Translations under genes and position numbers: made by a program
Notes under the pieces: model-generated
The model's database searches: none
Told to the model about the DNA's origin: nothing
What the model saw: only the letters and a program-made list of their open reading frames with translations
From: JALZDI01 sp965653225
Lineage (GTDB): Bacteria > Actinomycetota > Actinomycetes > Propionibacteriales > Nocardioidaceae
Length of the DNA stretch: 49,643 nucleotides
Direction of reading: 5' to 3'
NCBI GenBank assembly: GCA_965653225.1
Contig: CBFGZI010000009.1
Location: 1-49,643 of the forward strand
In this document: positions 23,997 to 31,986 of the stretch, piece by piece
How positions within the stretch are numbered: the stretch's first letter is position 1
How the letters are laid out: every line of letters begins with the position of its first letter

Positions 23997-24036
23997 CGAC
24001 AGGTCCCTTCGCGCATCATGGCGGAGGGACCTGTCG
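23997..24036 (-). terminator. terminator after the tRNA genes
   Basis: A perfect 12-bp stem (CGACAGGTCCCT with its complement) around a 16-base loop, 8 bases downstream of tRNA-Glu on the minus strand. It is followed there by CGTTTCGGGG. Confidence 0.75.
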
Positions 24037-24043
24037 ACGGGTG

Positions 24044-24116
24044 TAGCCCCGACGGGATTCGAACCCGCGCTACCGCCTTGAGAGGGCGGCGTGCTAGGCC
24101 ACTACACAACGGGGCC
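24044..24116 (-). tRNA. tRNA-Glu (anticodon CTC)
   Basis: A 73-nt cloverleaf: acceptor GGCCCCG/CGGGGCT with a G-U first pair, anticodon stem CCGCC/GGCGG around CTCTCAA, and T-arm GCGGGTTCGAATCCCGT. No CCA is encoded. It lies upstream-adjacent to gltX, which charges it. Confidence 0.97.
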
Positions 24117-24161
24117 TCGAGGACCGGACACTACCGGACGGAATCCAGCAGCGACCAATCG

Positions 24162-24233
24162 CTGGGGTACTAGGACTCGAACCTAGACTAACTGGACCAG
24201 AACCAGTCGGGCTGCCAATTACCCCATACCCCA
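24162..24233 (-). tRNA. tRNA-Gln (anticodon CTG)
   Basis: A 72-nt cloverleaf: acceptor TGGGGTA/TACCCCA, anticodon loop TTCTGGT between ACTGG-type arms, and T-arm CTAGGTTCGAGTCCTAG. No CCA is encoded. It is 45 nt before tRNA-Glu and shares its transcript. Confidence 0.97.
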
Positions 24234-24289
24234 TGGAGTTGCGCGGCCTCGTGGAAACTCCGCGATGTCTCCGCGAAAGCCGCCGGTCG

Positions 24290-24318
24290 AGGATACCCGA
24301 GCGTGTTCGCCGCGCCAA
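24290..24318 (-). promoter_or_regulatory. tRNA-Gln/Glu promoter
   Basis: On the minus strand TTGGCG (24313-24318), a 17-base spacer and TATCCT (24290-24295), about 57 bases before tRNA-Gln. The rest of 24234-24418 shows no gene. Confidence 0.55.
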
Positions 24319-24418
24319 AACGGCCCTCCCGCCCAAATCGGCCGGCCTGGACCGGCCCTGGAGCGGCCCCCGGAACGACCTGGGCAGGCGTGGACGTGCG
24401 CGGGACACGTCCGCGCGG

Positions 24419-25576
24419 TCACGTCGCCGTGGTCGGCGCCGCCGGAGGCTCCGCCGGGGGCGCTGCCTGCGCATCCTCCGGCGGACCCGCGGTCAGCCTC
24501 TGCGGACGCATCCGGCGGCACATCAGGACGACGAGCCCGGCGTACACGACGAACTGAGCGAGGTCGATCACCACCAGGGACCAGCTGGCCTCGCTGGTGC
24601 CCAGAGTCTGCGTGATCGTCCCGGTCGCAGCCGCCGCACCCAGGACCACGACGTTGTTGACGACGTGCATCGCAAGGCCCGCCTCGATGCCGCCGGTGAA
24701 GATCACCAGGCCACCGGCCGTCACCCCGAATGCGAACCGGTCGATGAACAGCGGCAGGTTCTGCGAGCCGTGCGCGGTCGCGAACAGCAGCGACGTAGCG
24801 GTCACGGTGAACCACGGTGCACGCACCAGCGCCCCGAACGCCTGCAGCAGGTAGCCGCGGAAGAAGTACTCCTCGCCCGCCGCCTGCAACGGCTGGGTCA
24901 GCGCGATGATCACGAAGAACGCTGCGGTGGTCGCTCCGGTGGCGGCACTGGTGCCACCCCCGCCGCCGGCGGCGGCGGGAAGCTCATGCGGCAGCAGTGC
25001 TGCCAGCACCCCGTACGCGAAGACGGTGGACACCGCCGAGGCCGCGAGGAACCAGCCGACCAGCCGCCAGCGCAGATGGGGGCGGACCGACCCCAGCCAG
25101 CGCGGACGCAGGTTGTGCAGGAACCGGACCGCGAGCCAGGTGATCGGGATCAGCAGCGCGAGCGAGAGGTTGACGACCAGCAGCGTCTGCGGCTCGATCC
25201 TGCCCTGCAGGGCCATGCTGCTGAACACCTCGGCGACCGACCCGTGACCGAGCATCTGCAGCACGAGCCCGACCAGGACCGCGACCGGGATCGATGCGAG
25301 GAACGCGGCGAACACCGTCAGCGGGATGCCCACCAGGACACGCCACATGTGGTAGCTCCACGTGTGCAGGATGCGGTGGTAGGGCTCGCGTCGCGCGTGG
25401 GGGTACGGCGGGTAGGGCGGCGGCACGCGAGGTGGTGCGTACACCGGCGGCTGGTAGGGCGGTCCGCCCTGCGGGTAGCCGTAGCCGTACGCCGGCGGCC
25501 AGACCTGCCCGTGCCCGGGCTGTCCGGGATCCTCCCCGTACGGCTGCCCCGGCGACGACTCTGGCGGCCGGCTCAT
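24419..25576 (-). CDS. CPBP family intramembrane glutamic protease
   Basis: A 385-residue membrane protein. The first 60 residues are Pro/Tyr/Gly-rich and cytosolic. Then come about seven to eight membrane helices; the CPBP (CAAX protease/bacteriocin-immunity) motif 1 is EEYFFRGYLL, with motif 2 LFATAHGSQNLP and motif 3 HVVNNV supplying the metal or catalytic His/Asn. The C-terminus is Ala/Pro-rich. Such proteins process prenylated or membrane peptides; the substrate here is unknown. Its start overlaps the gltX stop by 4 bases (ATGA). Confidence 0.88.
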   Translation of the reverse strand: MSRPPESSPGQPYGEDPGQPGHGQVWPPAYGYGYPQGGPPYQPPVYAPPRVPPPYPPYPHARREPYHRILHTWSYHMWRVLVGIPLTVFAAFLASIPVAVLVGLVLQMLGHGSVAEVFSSMALQGRIEPQTLLVVNLSLALLIPITWLAVRFLHNLRPRWLGSVRPHLRWRLVGWFLAASAVSTVFAYGVLAALLPHELPAAAGGGGGTSAATGATTAAFFVIIALTQPLQAAGEEYFFRGYLLQAFGALVRAPWFTVTATSLLFATAHGSQNLPLFIDRFAFGVTAGGLVIFTGGIEAGLAMHVVNNVVVLGAAAATGTITQTLGTSEASWSLVVIDLAQFVVYAGLVVLMCRRMRPQRLTAGPPEDAQAAPPAEPPAAPTTAT

Positions 25577-27081
25577 TCGGTTCGCGCGCTCGCGGACTCG
25601 AGGCGTCGCAGCGAGCGCTCCCGGCCGAGCAGCTCCATCGACTCGAACAGCGGCGGGGAGACACGGCGACCGGTCACCGCCACCCGCACCGGGCCGAACG
25701 CGTGCCGCGGCTTGAGCCCCATCTGCTCGACGAGTGCCTCGCGCAGCGCCGTCTCGATCGCCGTCGTCGTCCAGTCGGTCAGCGGCTCCAGCGCCGCCTT
25801 CGACGCCTTCACCACCGCGACACCGTCCTCGTTGAGAACCTTGGCGCCGTCGGCCGGGTCGATCTCGAACCGGTCCTCGCCCACGAACAGGAAGCCGAGC
25901 ATGTCGACGGCCTCCCCGAGCACGGTCATGCGCTCGCTGACCAGCGGGGCGGCCGCCCCCAGGGTCGCTCGGTCGGCGTCGCTGACGGGGTCACCGAGCA
26001 GCCCGGCCTGCTGCAGGTAGGGCACCATGCGCTCGGCGAGGTCGTCGACCGGCAGCATGCGCAGGTGCGCCGCGTTGATCGCCTCGCACTTCTTCGGGTC
26101 GAAGCGCGCGGCGTTGGGGTTGACCCGGCCGATGTCGAACACCTCGATCATCTCCTGCATGGTGAAGATGTCGCGGTCCTCGGCGATCGCCCAGCCGAGC
26201 AGGGCCAGGTAGTTCAGCAGTCCCTCGGGCAGGAAGCCGCGCCGGCGGTACTCGTCGAGGCCCGAGCTCGGGTCGCGCTTGGACAGCTTGCGGTTGCCCT
26301 CGCCCATCACGAAAGGCAGGTGGCCGAACCGGGGCGGACCGTCACCGACGCCGATGTCGCGGAGCGCGTCGTACAGCGCGATCTGCCGTGGCGTCGACGA
26401 GAGCAGGTCCTCGCCGCGCAGCACGTGGCTGATATGCATCAGCGCGTCGTCGACCGGGTTGACCAGCGTGTACAGCGGGTGGCCGTTGCCGCGCACCAGC
26501 ACGAAGTCGGGCACGTGCTCGGGCTCGAAGCTGATCTCGCCGCGCACCAGGTCGTGGAAGGTGATGGTGTGGTCGGGCATGCGCAGCCGCAGCACGGGCT
26601 TGCGCTCCTCGGCACGGAACCGCGCGGCCTCGTCCTCGGTCAGCTCGCGGCAGTGGCCGTCGTAGCCGGGGGTGCGACCCTGGGCGCGCGCCTGCTCGCG
26701 TCGCTCGTCGAGCTCCTCCTGCGAGCAGTAGCAGTAGTAGGCGTGGCCGGCCTCGTGCAGGTGGCGCGCGATGTCGGCGTAGACGTCGAAGCGCTCCGAC
26801 TGCCGGTAGGGCGCGTAGGGTCCGCCGACCCCGGGGCCCTCGTCCCAGTCGATGCCGAGCCACTCCAGCGAGCGCATGAGGTAGTCGACGGCCTCCTCGC
26901 TGTGTCGCGCGAGGTCGGTGTCCTCGATGCGCAGCACGAGCCTTCCGCCGTAGTGCCGGGCGAACACCCAGTTGAACAGGGCGCTGCGGACGTTGCCGAC
27001 GTGGAGGTTGCCGGTCGGCGACGGCGGGAACCTCACGCGCACGTCGGCCGGTGCCAGGTCGCCCAGGACGGGGTCAGTCAC
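25573..27081 (-). CDS. gltX: glutamate--tRNA ligase
   Basis: A 502-residue class I synthetase that charges tRNA-Glu. HIGH region is PSPTGNLHVGNVRSALFNW, and the KMSKS-like loop is KLSKRDPSS. The discriminating CP domain and the C-terminal anticodon-binding region follow. GTG at 27081 lies inside the upstream FAH gene (8-base overlap). tRNA-Glu is about 1.5 kb downstream. No Zn-binding Cys knot typical of some orthologues is clear apart from YCYCSQEEL near residue 107-115. Confidence 0.97.
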   Translation of the reverse strand: MTDPVLGDLAPADVRVRFPPSPTGNLHVGNVRSALFNWVFARHYGGRLVLRIEDTDLARHSEEAVDYLMRSLEWLGIDWDEGPGVGGPYAPYRQSERFDVYADIARHLHEAGHAYYCYCSQEELDERREQARAQGRTPGYDGHCRELTEDEAARFRAEERKPVLRLRMPDHTITFHDLVRGEISFEPEHVPDFVLVRGNGHPLYTLVNPVDDALMHISHVLRGEDLLSSTPRQIALYDALRDIGVGDGPPRFGHLPFVMGEGNRKLSKRDPSSGLDEYRRRGFLPEGLLNYLALLGWAIAEDRDIFTMQEMIEVFDIGRVNPNAARFDPKKCEAINAAHLRMLPVDDLAERMVPYLQQAGLLGDPVSDADRATLGAAAPLVSERMTVLGEAVDMLGFLFVGEDRFEIDPADGAKVLNEDGVAVVKASKAALEPLTDWTTTAIETALREALVEQMGLKPRHAFGPVRVAVTGRRVSPPLFESMELLGRERSLRRLESASARTE

Positions 27082-27853
27082 GAGAGACCACCTTGTTGGT
27101 CAGGGTTCCGATGCCCTGCACGTGTACTGCGACGTTGTCGCCGACCTCCATCGGCCCGACACCGGAGGGAGTGCCGGTGAGCACCACGTCGCCGGGCAGC
27201 AGCGTCATCACCGAGGTGATGTGCGAGATCATCGTGGGCACGTCGAAGATGAACTGGCTGGTGCGGCTGCGCTGCTGCACCTCGCCGTTCAGCGTGGTCG
27301 TCAGCTCGAGGTCGCGCACGTCGATGTCGGTCTCGACCCACGGCCCCAGAGGGCAGAACGAGTCGAAGCCCTTGGCGCGGGTGAACTGCACGTCCTTCTT
27401 CTGCAGGTCGCGCGCTGTCACGTCGTTCCCGATCGTGTAGCCGAGGATCACGTCAGCGGCACGCTCGGCGGGCACGTCGCGGCAGATGCGCCGGATCACG
27501 ATCGCGAGCTCGCCTTCGTAGTGCACGTCGTGGCTCTGCCGGGGGTAGCTGATCGGGTCACCGGGCCCGACCACCGAGGTGTTGGGCTTGAGGAAGATCA
27601 GCGGCTCGTCCGGAACCTCCATACCGATCTCGGCCGCGTGGTCGGAGTAGTTGAGCCCGACACACACGACCTTGCTGCGTGGGATCACCGGCGCCAGCAG
27701 CCGCACGTCGTCGAGCGCCACCCGCTCCCCGGTCGGCTCGACACCCTGGTACAGCGGGTCTCCGACGAGTGCGGCGATGAGCCCCTCCTCGTCGCCGGTT
27801 CCGACGACTCCGAACTGCGGCTCGTCCCCGGTGGTGAACCTGGCGATGCGCAT
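27074..27853 (-). CDS. fumarylacetoacetate hydrolase family protein
   Basis: A 259-residue FAH-fold enzyme, usually a metal-dependent C-C hydrolase or acylpyruvase. It has KVVCVGLNYSDHAAEIG, FLKPNTSVVGPGDPI, the metal ligands HYEGELAIVI (Glu and Glu of EGELA) and GYTIGNDVTARDLQKKD, then TGTPSGVGPM. It is the first gene of the FAH-gltX-CPBP operon. TAGGCT ends 8 nt before ATG 27853, so it may be leaderless. Substrate unknown; it could act in aromatic or steroid catabolism, or in oxaloacetate decarboxylation. Confidence 0.92.
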   Translation of the reverse strand: MRIARFTTGDEPQFGVVGTGDEEGLIAALVGDPLYQGVEPTGERVALDDVRLLAPVIPRSKVVCVGLNYSDHAAEIGMEVPDEPLIFLKPNTSVVGPGDPISYPRQSHDVHYEGELAIVIRRICRDVPAERAADVILGYTIGNDVTARDLQKKDVQFTRAKGFDSFCPLGPWVETDIDVRDLELTTTLNGEVQQRSRTSQFIFDVPTMISHITSVMTLLPGDVVLTGTPSGVGPMEVGDNVAVHVQGIGTLTNKVVSRD

Positions 27854-27861
27854 GATGGGGC

Positions 27862-27867
27862 AGCCTA
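27862..27867 (-). promoter_or_regulatory. -10 box of the FAH-gltX operon
   Basis: TAGGCT on the minus strand, ending 8 nt before the ATG at 27853; there is no ribosome site, which fits leaderless initiation. Confidence 0.45.
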
Positions 27868-27894
27868 CCGGCGCCGTGGCGGCCGCAACCGCAC

Positions 27895-27900
27895 TACCCT
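27895..27900 (+). promoter_or_regulatory. -10 box of the 27908 gene
   Basis: TACCCT ends exactly 7 nt before GTG 27908, in a 54-base divergent gap shared with the FAH operon. Confidence 0.5.
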
Positions 27901-27907
27901 CGCGGCT

Positions 27908-28807
27908 GTGGAGCACCGGTCGACCGTCGCCGCACCGCTCGTGCTGGACCGCGCGCAGTGGCAGCAACGCAGCGCGGCACACGCGGCCCGGGTCGACGCC
28001 ATGGTCGCGAGCCACCTGGCGCGCCGCCGCACCGGCCGGAGCCACCCGGTCGAGGACTTCATGTTCACCTACTACTCCTTCCGGCCGACGGCACTGCGGC
28101 GCTGGCACCCCGGCCCCGACGTGCTGCTCGCCGGCGGGTCGCGGCTGCGGGACCACCGGGGCTACCGGGCCTTCGACGCGGGCGTGGGCCTCGACCCCGC
28201 GTACGTGCACGCGCAGCACGACCGGGTGCGCTGGATCCGCGACCTGCTGGCCGCCACCGCCCGTCGCGCGCCGTCGTTCGGCTGCCTGGGGCTGCACGAG
28301 TGGGCGATGGTCTACCGCACGTCGCCCGGTCAGGTCCGGCACAGGTCGTGGCCGCTGAGGTTGGGCAGCGACGGCACCGACGCGGTGGTGGAGCAGCACC
28401 GCCTCACCTGCACGCACTTCGACGCGTTCCGGTTCTTCACCGAGCCGGCGCGACCGCGAAACTCCGTCCGTCCCACGCGCACCGGCCAGCAGCGGCAGGA
28501 GCAGCCGGGCTGCCTGCACGCCGGGATGGACCTCTACAAGTGGGCGTACAAGCTGTCGCCGATGGCGCCCGCCGAGCTGGTGGCCGACTGCTTCGCGCTC
28601 GCACGCGACATCCGCGTGCTCGACATGCGCGCCTCGCCGTACGACCTGAGCTCGCTGGGCTACACGCCGGTGCGCATCGAGACACCGGCGGGCAAACGCG
28701 AGTACGCCGAGCAGCAGCGTGCGTTCACCGAACGCGCCGCACCGCTGCGCGAACGGCTGCTCGGCCTGTGCGACCGGCTGCTCGACGAGACGCCCGCACC
28801 CTCCTAG
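27908..28807 (+). CDS. conserved actinobacterial protein (often named 3-methyladenine DNA glycosylase)
   Basis: A 299-residue soluble protein, rich in Arg, His and Trp. Distinct segments are HPVEDFMFTYYSFRPTALRRWHPG, FGCLGLHEWAMVYR, CTHFDAFRFFT and CLHAGMDLYKWAYKLSP. I recall homologues across actinobacteria carrying the name 3-methyladenine DNA glycosylase, but I can see no helix-hairpin-helix and no AlkA, Tag or Mpg motif, so that name is weak. The His/Tyr/Asp content suggests a metal or small-molecule enzyme. GTG 27908 is chosen from the -10 spacing. Confidence 0.75.
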   Translation: MEHRSTVAAPLVLDRAQWQQRSAAHAARVDAMVASHLARRRTGRSHPVEDFMFTYYSFRPTALRRWHPGPDVLLAGGSRLRDHRGYRAFDAGVGLDPAYVHAQHDRVRWIRDLLAATARRAPSFGCLGLHEWAMVYRTSPGQVRHRSWPLRLGSDGTDAVVEQHRLTCTHFDAFRFFTEPARPRNSVRPTRTGQQRQEQPGCLHAGMDLYKWAYKLSPMAPAELVADCFALARDIRVLDMRASPYDLSSLGYTPVRIETPAGKREYAEQQRAFTERAAPLRERLLGLCDRLLDETPAPS

Positions 28808-29003
28808 ACGGCGTTGTCGCAGATCACAACGGAACGGGCGAGGCGCACGCGTGTGCAGGCCGTGTTCTGACCTAAGATTGTCACTGCGTCGAAGCGCACC
28901 GGTACAGCAACATCGAGCAACACAGCCAGGGCCGAGACCGTCTGAGACCACCTCCCTTTTTTTCTTACTTCGTTGGCCCCTGCGTACTTCCTGGAAACAA
29001 AGA

Positions 29004-29654
29004 GTGAGAACCACAAGCCTGCTGACCGCAACTCTTGGTGCCGGCTTCTACCGGTACTGGCACGTCCCCTCCCCCGACAGCACCATCGACGTCCGCTCCG
29101 CCCGACGCGCGGACCTGAGCCTCATCGGACCCGCCGCGCTGGCCCTGCTGGCCGGCGGCACGTGGCTCACCGGACGGGTGGGCGCGTCGCTGCTGTTCGA
29201 CGACCGGGTGATGGCCCCGCTGGCGTCGCTGCCCTGGACCGCCCAGGTCCTGATGCTGTGCGGCGTGCTGGGGTTCGTCCTGGCCCTCCTGTGGTGGCTG
29301 GCCACGGCACCCCTGCGCGCACGGGTCGCCCGCGGCGTGACGAGCGGGTCCGTCGTCCGCCTGCCCGACGACCCCGCCGAGACCGGCGCGCCGCTGCACG
29401 CGGCCGCGACGCAGCTCGGCCGCACCCTGCGCGACCTGCCCGAGCCGTGGCAGGTGCCCGAGCCGAGGCCGCTGACGGAGTCGGCGTTCGAGGCCCTGCG
29501 CACGGCCGCCTGGGTGCTCACCGAGCAGTCCGACCCGGCCAGCCCCACCGAGCGCCGGCTGCGGCGCCGCTGCCTGACCCTGGCGCGCCGGCTCGACGAC
29601 ACGCGTGACTCCGGGCGGCCCGGCAGCGGCACCCGGGAGCACGCGGCCGCCTGA
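29004..29654 (+). CDS. small membrane protein, unknown function
   Basis: A protein of about 216 residues with two membrane helices (LSLIGPAALALLAGGTWL, about 39-56, and AQVLMLCGVLGFVLALLWWLATA, about 80-103) and a charged C-terminal cytoplasmic part of about 100 residues with PDDPAETGAPLHAAATQLGRTLRDLPEPW. No family recognised. GTG 29004 is the only useful start before the first helix; the ribosome site GGAA is weak. A TAAGAT at 28873 could be its -10, giving a leader of about 120 bases. The stretch 28808-29003 shows no other gene. Confidence 0.6.
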   Translation: MRTTSLLTATLGAGFYRYWHVPSPDSTIDVRSARRADLSLIGPAALALLAGGTWLTGRVGASLLFDDRVMAPLASLPWTAQVLMLCGVLGFVLALLWWLATAPLRARVARGVTSGSVVRLPDDPAETGAPLHAAATQLGRTLRDLPEPWQVPEPRPLTESAFEALRTAAWVLTEQSDPASPTERRLRRRCLTLARRLDDTRDSGRPGSGTREHAAA

Positions 29655-29668
29655 CCCGCGCTCTCGGT

Positions 29669-29682
29669 TAGAACGCGTTACA
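29669..29682. promoter_or_regulatory. KstR-like operator
   Basis: TAGAACGCGTTACA fits TNNAACNNGTTNNA, the published site of the cholesterol-catabolism repressor KstR, 34 bases upstream of a SnoaL/ketosteroid-isomerase-like gene. It overlaps a -10-like TACAGT. The match may be chance. Confidence 0.45.
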
Positions 29683-29716
29683 GTTTGGTCGGCCTGTCCG
29701 CGCCCGAGGAGGAACC

Positions 29717-30193
29717 ATGGCCGACTCCCCTGCGATCACCTGGACCGCCCCCGACGCCGAGCACCCCGCCCGGCGGGCCTCCCAGCGCTCGGCCGCCGCG
29801 GTCGCGCGCGGGGACAAGCAGGCCTGGCTCGACCTGTTCGCCGGCGACGCCGTCGTGGAGGACCCGGTCGGGCCGTCGCCGTTCGACCCCGAGGGCAAGG
29901 GCCACCGCGGCCGCGATGGCATCGCGGCGTTCTGGGACCTCGCGATCGCCGCACCGACGCTGTTCCACTTCACCGTCACCGACTCGTTCGCCGCGGGCGA
30001 CGAGTGCGCCAACGTCGGCACGATCACCAGCGTGCTCGACGACGGCACCCGCGTGGACGCCGAGGGCGTGTTCGTCTACCGCGTCGACGAGGACGGGCTG
30101 ATCGTGTCGCTGCGGGCGTTCTGGGAGCTCGACCGGGCGATGGCCACGGCGCGTCCCTACGAGGGCGACCTTCCCGCCAGCCGCAACCCGTAG
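29717..30193 (+). CDS. SnoaL-like / nuclear transport factor 2 family protein
   Basis: A 158-residue NTF2-fold protein. AARRASQRSAAAVARGDKQAWLDLFAGDAVVEDPVGPSPF-type start, GRDGIAAFWDLAIA, FHFTVTDSFAAGDECANVGTITSVLDDG and RVDEDGLIVSLRAFWELD follow the SnoaL/ketosteroid-isomerase pattern, with an Asp-Pro-Val at the pocket as in steroid delta-isomerases. ATG 29717 has an AGGAGGAA ribosome site 4 nt upstream. Its 3' end overlaps the cimA 3' end by 37 bases on the other strand. The KstR-like site upstream hints at steroid metabolism, but the fold is generic. Confidence 0.85.
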   Translation: MADSPAITWTAPDAEHPARRASQRSAAAVARGDKQAWLDLFAGDAVVEDPVGPSPFDPEGKGHRGRDGIAAFWDLAIAAPTLFHFTVTDSFAAGDECANVGTITSVLDDGTRVDAEGVFVYRVDEDGLIVSLRAFWELDRAMATARPYEGDLPASRNP

Positions 30194-31758
30194 CTGACCG
30201 CGTCGCGCAGCGCCTCCCACGACGCCTCGACGATGTTGTGCCCCACGCCCACGGTGATCCAGCTCGTGTGCCCGTCGGAGGTCTCGATCAGCACGCGGAT
30301 CACCGCGTCGGTGCCGTGGCCCTGGTCGAGGATGCGCACCTTGTAGTCGACCAGCTCCAGCTTGGCCACCTCCGGGAACACCTGCCCGATGGCGCTGCGC
30401 AGGGCGCTGTCGAGCGCGTTGACCGGGCCGTTGCCCTCGCCGGTGACCACGATCCGCTCACCGCCGGCGAACAGCTTCACCGTCGCCTCCGACAGCGCCT
30501 CGGTGCCCGGGCTGCTCTCGGTGATGACGCGCCAGGACTCGACGTCGAAGTACGACGGACGCACGCCCTCGACCTCCTCCAGCAACAGCAGCTCGAACGA
30601 CGCGTCGGCGGCCTCGAAGGTGTAGCCGGCCGACTCCATGTCCTTCACCCGCTTGGTCACCCGGGCCACCAGCTCGGTCTCCTGGCTGAGGTCGAAGCCG
30701 AGCTCGCGCCCCTTCAGCTCGATGCTGGCGCGACCGGCCATCTCCGAGACCAGCAGCCGCATGTCGTTGCCGACCTCGACCGGGTCGGTGTGCTGGTAGA
30801 GGTTCGGGTCGACCTTGATCGCGCTCGCGTGCAGCCCCGCCTTGTGCGCGAACGCCGACGTGCCGACGTAGGGCTGGCGCGTCGCCGGCGGCACGTTGGT
30901 CACCTCCGCGACCGCGTGCGCGATCCGGGTCGCCTCGCGCAGCCGGCCGACCGGCAGCACGTGGCTGCGCAGCTTGAGCTCGAGGTTGGCCACGACCGAC
31001 ACCAGGTCGGCGTTGCCGGTGCGCTCGCCGTAGCCGTTGACGGTGCCCTGCACGTGCGTGGCCCCGGCGTCGACGGCCGCCAGCGTGTTGGCGACGGCGC
31101 ACCCGGTGTCGTTGTGGCAGTGGATGCCGAGCCGGGCGCCGGTTGAGGAGAGCACGTCGTGCACCACGTCGCCGAGCTGAGCGGGCAGCATGCCGCCGTT
31201 GGTGTCGCACAGCGCGACCAGGTCGGCACCGGCCTCGGCCGCGGTGCGTACGACCTCCAGGGCGTAGTCGCGGTTGTCGCGGTAGCCGTCGAAGAAGTGC
31301 TCGGCGTCGAGGAACACCCGCTGCCCCTCCGACCGCAGGTGCGCGACCGTGTCCCGGATCATCGCCAGGTTCTCCTGCAGCGTGGTGCGCAGGGCCAGCT
31401 CGACGTGCCGGTCGTGGCTCTTGGCCACCAGGGTCACCACGGAGGCGCCGGAGTCTCGCAGCGCGGCCACCAGCGGGTCGTCCGCCGCGGCGACCCCCGC
31501 CCTCCGGGTCGCGCCGAACGCGGCGAGCGTCGCGTTGGCCAGCGGCAGCTCCTCGCGCGCCCGGCGGAAGAACTCGGTGTCCTTGGGGTTCGCCCCGGGC
31601 CAGCCGCCCTCGATGTAGCCGACCCCGAGGTCGTCGAGGTGGCGAGAGATCGCCAGCTTGTCCTCGACGGAGAGGTTGAGCCCCTCCTGCTGGGCGCCGT
31701 CACGCAGCGTCGTGTCGTAGACGTGGAATGCGTCGCTGCGGCTGTCGGATGTGGCCAC
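30157..31758 (-). CDS. cimA: citramalate synthase
   Basis: A 533-residue enzyme that condenses acetyl-CoA with pyruvate to citramalate, the threonine-independent entry to isoleucine. The HMGL-like barrel starts with VYDTTLRDGAQQEGLNLSVEDK; HCHNDTGCAVANTLAAVDAG and QGTVNGYGERTGNADL carry metal and catalytic residues. The C-terminal LeuA allosteric dimer domain begins near 400. Length and GWPGANPKDTEFF support CimA rather than LeuA. GTG 31758 follows AAGGA. Upstream is a leader peptide with three Ile codons and a terminator, so it is probably controlled by isoleucine attenuation. Confidence 0.93.
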   Translation of the reverse strand: MATSDSRSDAFHVYDTTLRDGAQQEGLNLSVEDKLAISRHLDDLGVGYIEGGWPGANPKDTEFFRRAREELPLANATLAAFGATRRAGVAAADDPLVAALRDSGASVVTLVAKSHDRHVELALRTTLQENLAMIRDTVAHLRSEGQRVFLDAEHFFDGYRDNRDYALEVVRTAAEAGADLVALCDTNGGMLPAQLGDVVHDVLSSTGARLGIHCHNDTGCAVANTLAAVDAGATHVQGTVNGYGERTGNADLVSVVANLELKLRSHVLPVGRLREATRIAHAVAEVTNVPPATRQPYVGTSAFAHKAGLHASAIKVDPNLYQHTDPVEVGNDMRLLVSEMAGRASIELKGRELGFDLSQETELVARVTKRVKDMESAGYTFEAADASFELLLLEEVEGVRPSYFDVESWRVITESSPGTEALSEATVKLFAGGERIVVTGEGNGPVNALDSALRSAIGQVFPEVAKLELVDYKVRILDQGHGTDAVIRVLIETSDGHTSWITVGVGHNIVEASWEALRDAVSYGLRLAGRSPS

Positions 31759-31803
31759 GGTCTCGTCCTTGGTTCGGTCTCGGGAAAGCAGTTCGGTTTC
31801 GGG

Positions 31804-31839
31804 AAAACAAAAGACCCCCCGTCTTGGGACGAGAGGTCT
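31804..31839 (-). terminator. attenuator terminator upstream of cimA
   Basis: On the minus strand AGACCTCTCGTC-CCAA-GACGGGGGGTCT (read in parts) forms a stem followed by TTTTGTTTT, 46 bases before cimA. A second hairpin lies at 31840-31867 (GCGCGCC/GGCGCGC) and includes the leader's stop codon; GGGAC (31856-31860) could instead pair with GTCCC (31826-31830) as antiterminator. Confidence 0.8.
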
Positions 31840-31866
31840 GCGCGCCTGGGAGAAGGTCCCGGCGCG

Positions 31867-31911
31867 CTAGCGAATAATGATCGCGAACGTGTGCTTCACG
31901 TAACCGAGCAT
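31867..31911 (-). CDS. cimA leader peptide MLGYVKHTFAIIIR
   Basis: A 14-codon open frame on the minus strand, ATG at 31911, TAG at 31867-31869. Residues 11-13 are consecutive Ile (ATC ATT ATT), right before the first hairpin of the attenuator. AGGGCC sits 6 nt upstream. When charged tRNA-Ile is low, the ribosome should stall here and let transcription enter cimA. It is too short for automatic calling. Confidence 0.8.
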   Translation of the reverse strand: MLGYVKHTFAIIIR

Positions 31912-31973
31912 GACACAGGCCCTGCGCGTCGCGGAACCCGTCTTGCGGTTTAGGACCGCCTCGCCGCACCGCG

Positions 31974-31979
31974 TAGCCT
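31974..31979 (+). promoter_or_regulatory. -10 box of the 31987 gene
   Basis: TAGCCT ends exactly 7 nt before GTG 31987; no ribosome site is visible, as expected for a leaderless mRNA. Confidence 0.5.
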
Positions 31980-31986
31980 GCCTTGC

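Noticed and set aside
28950..28968. T-run as an intrinsic terminator
   Set aside because: The run of T has no clear GC stem directly upstream on the plus strand, so I did not call it.
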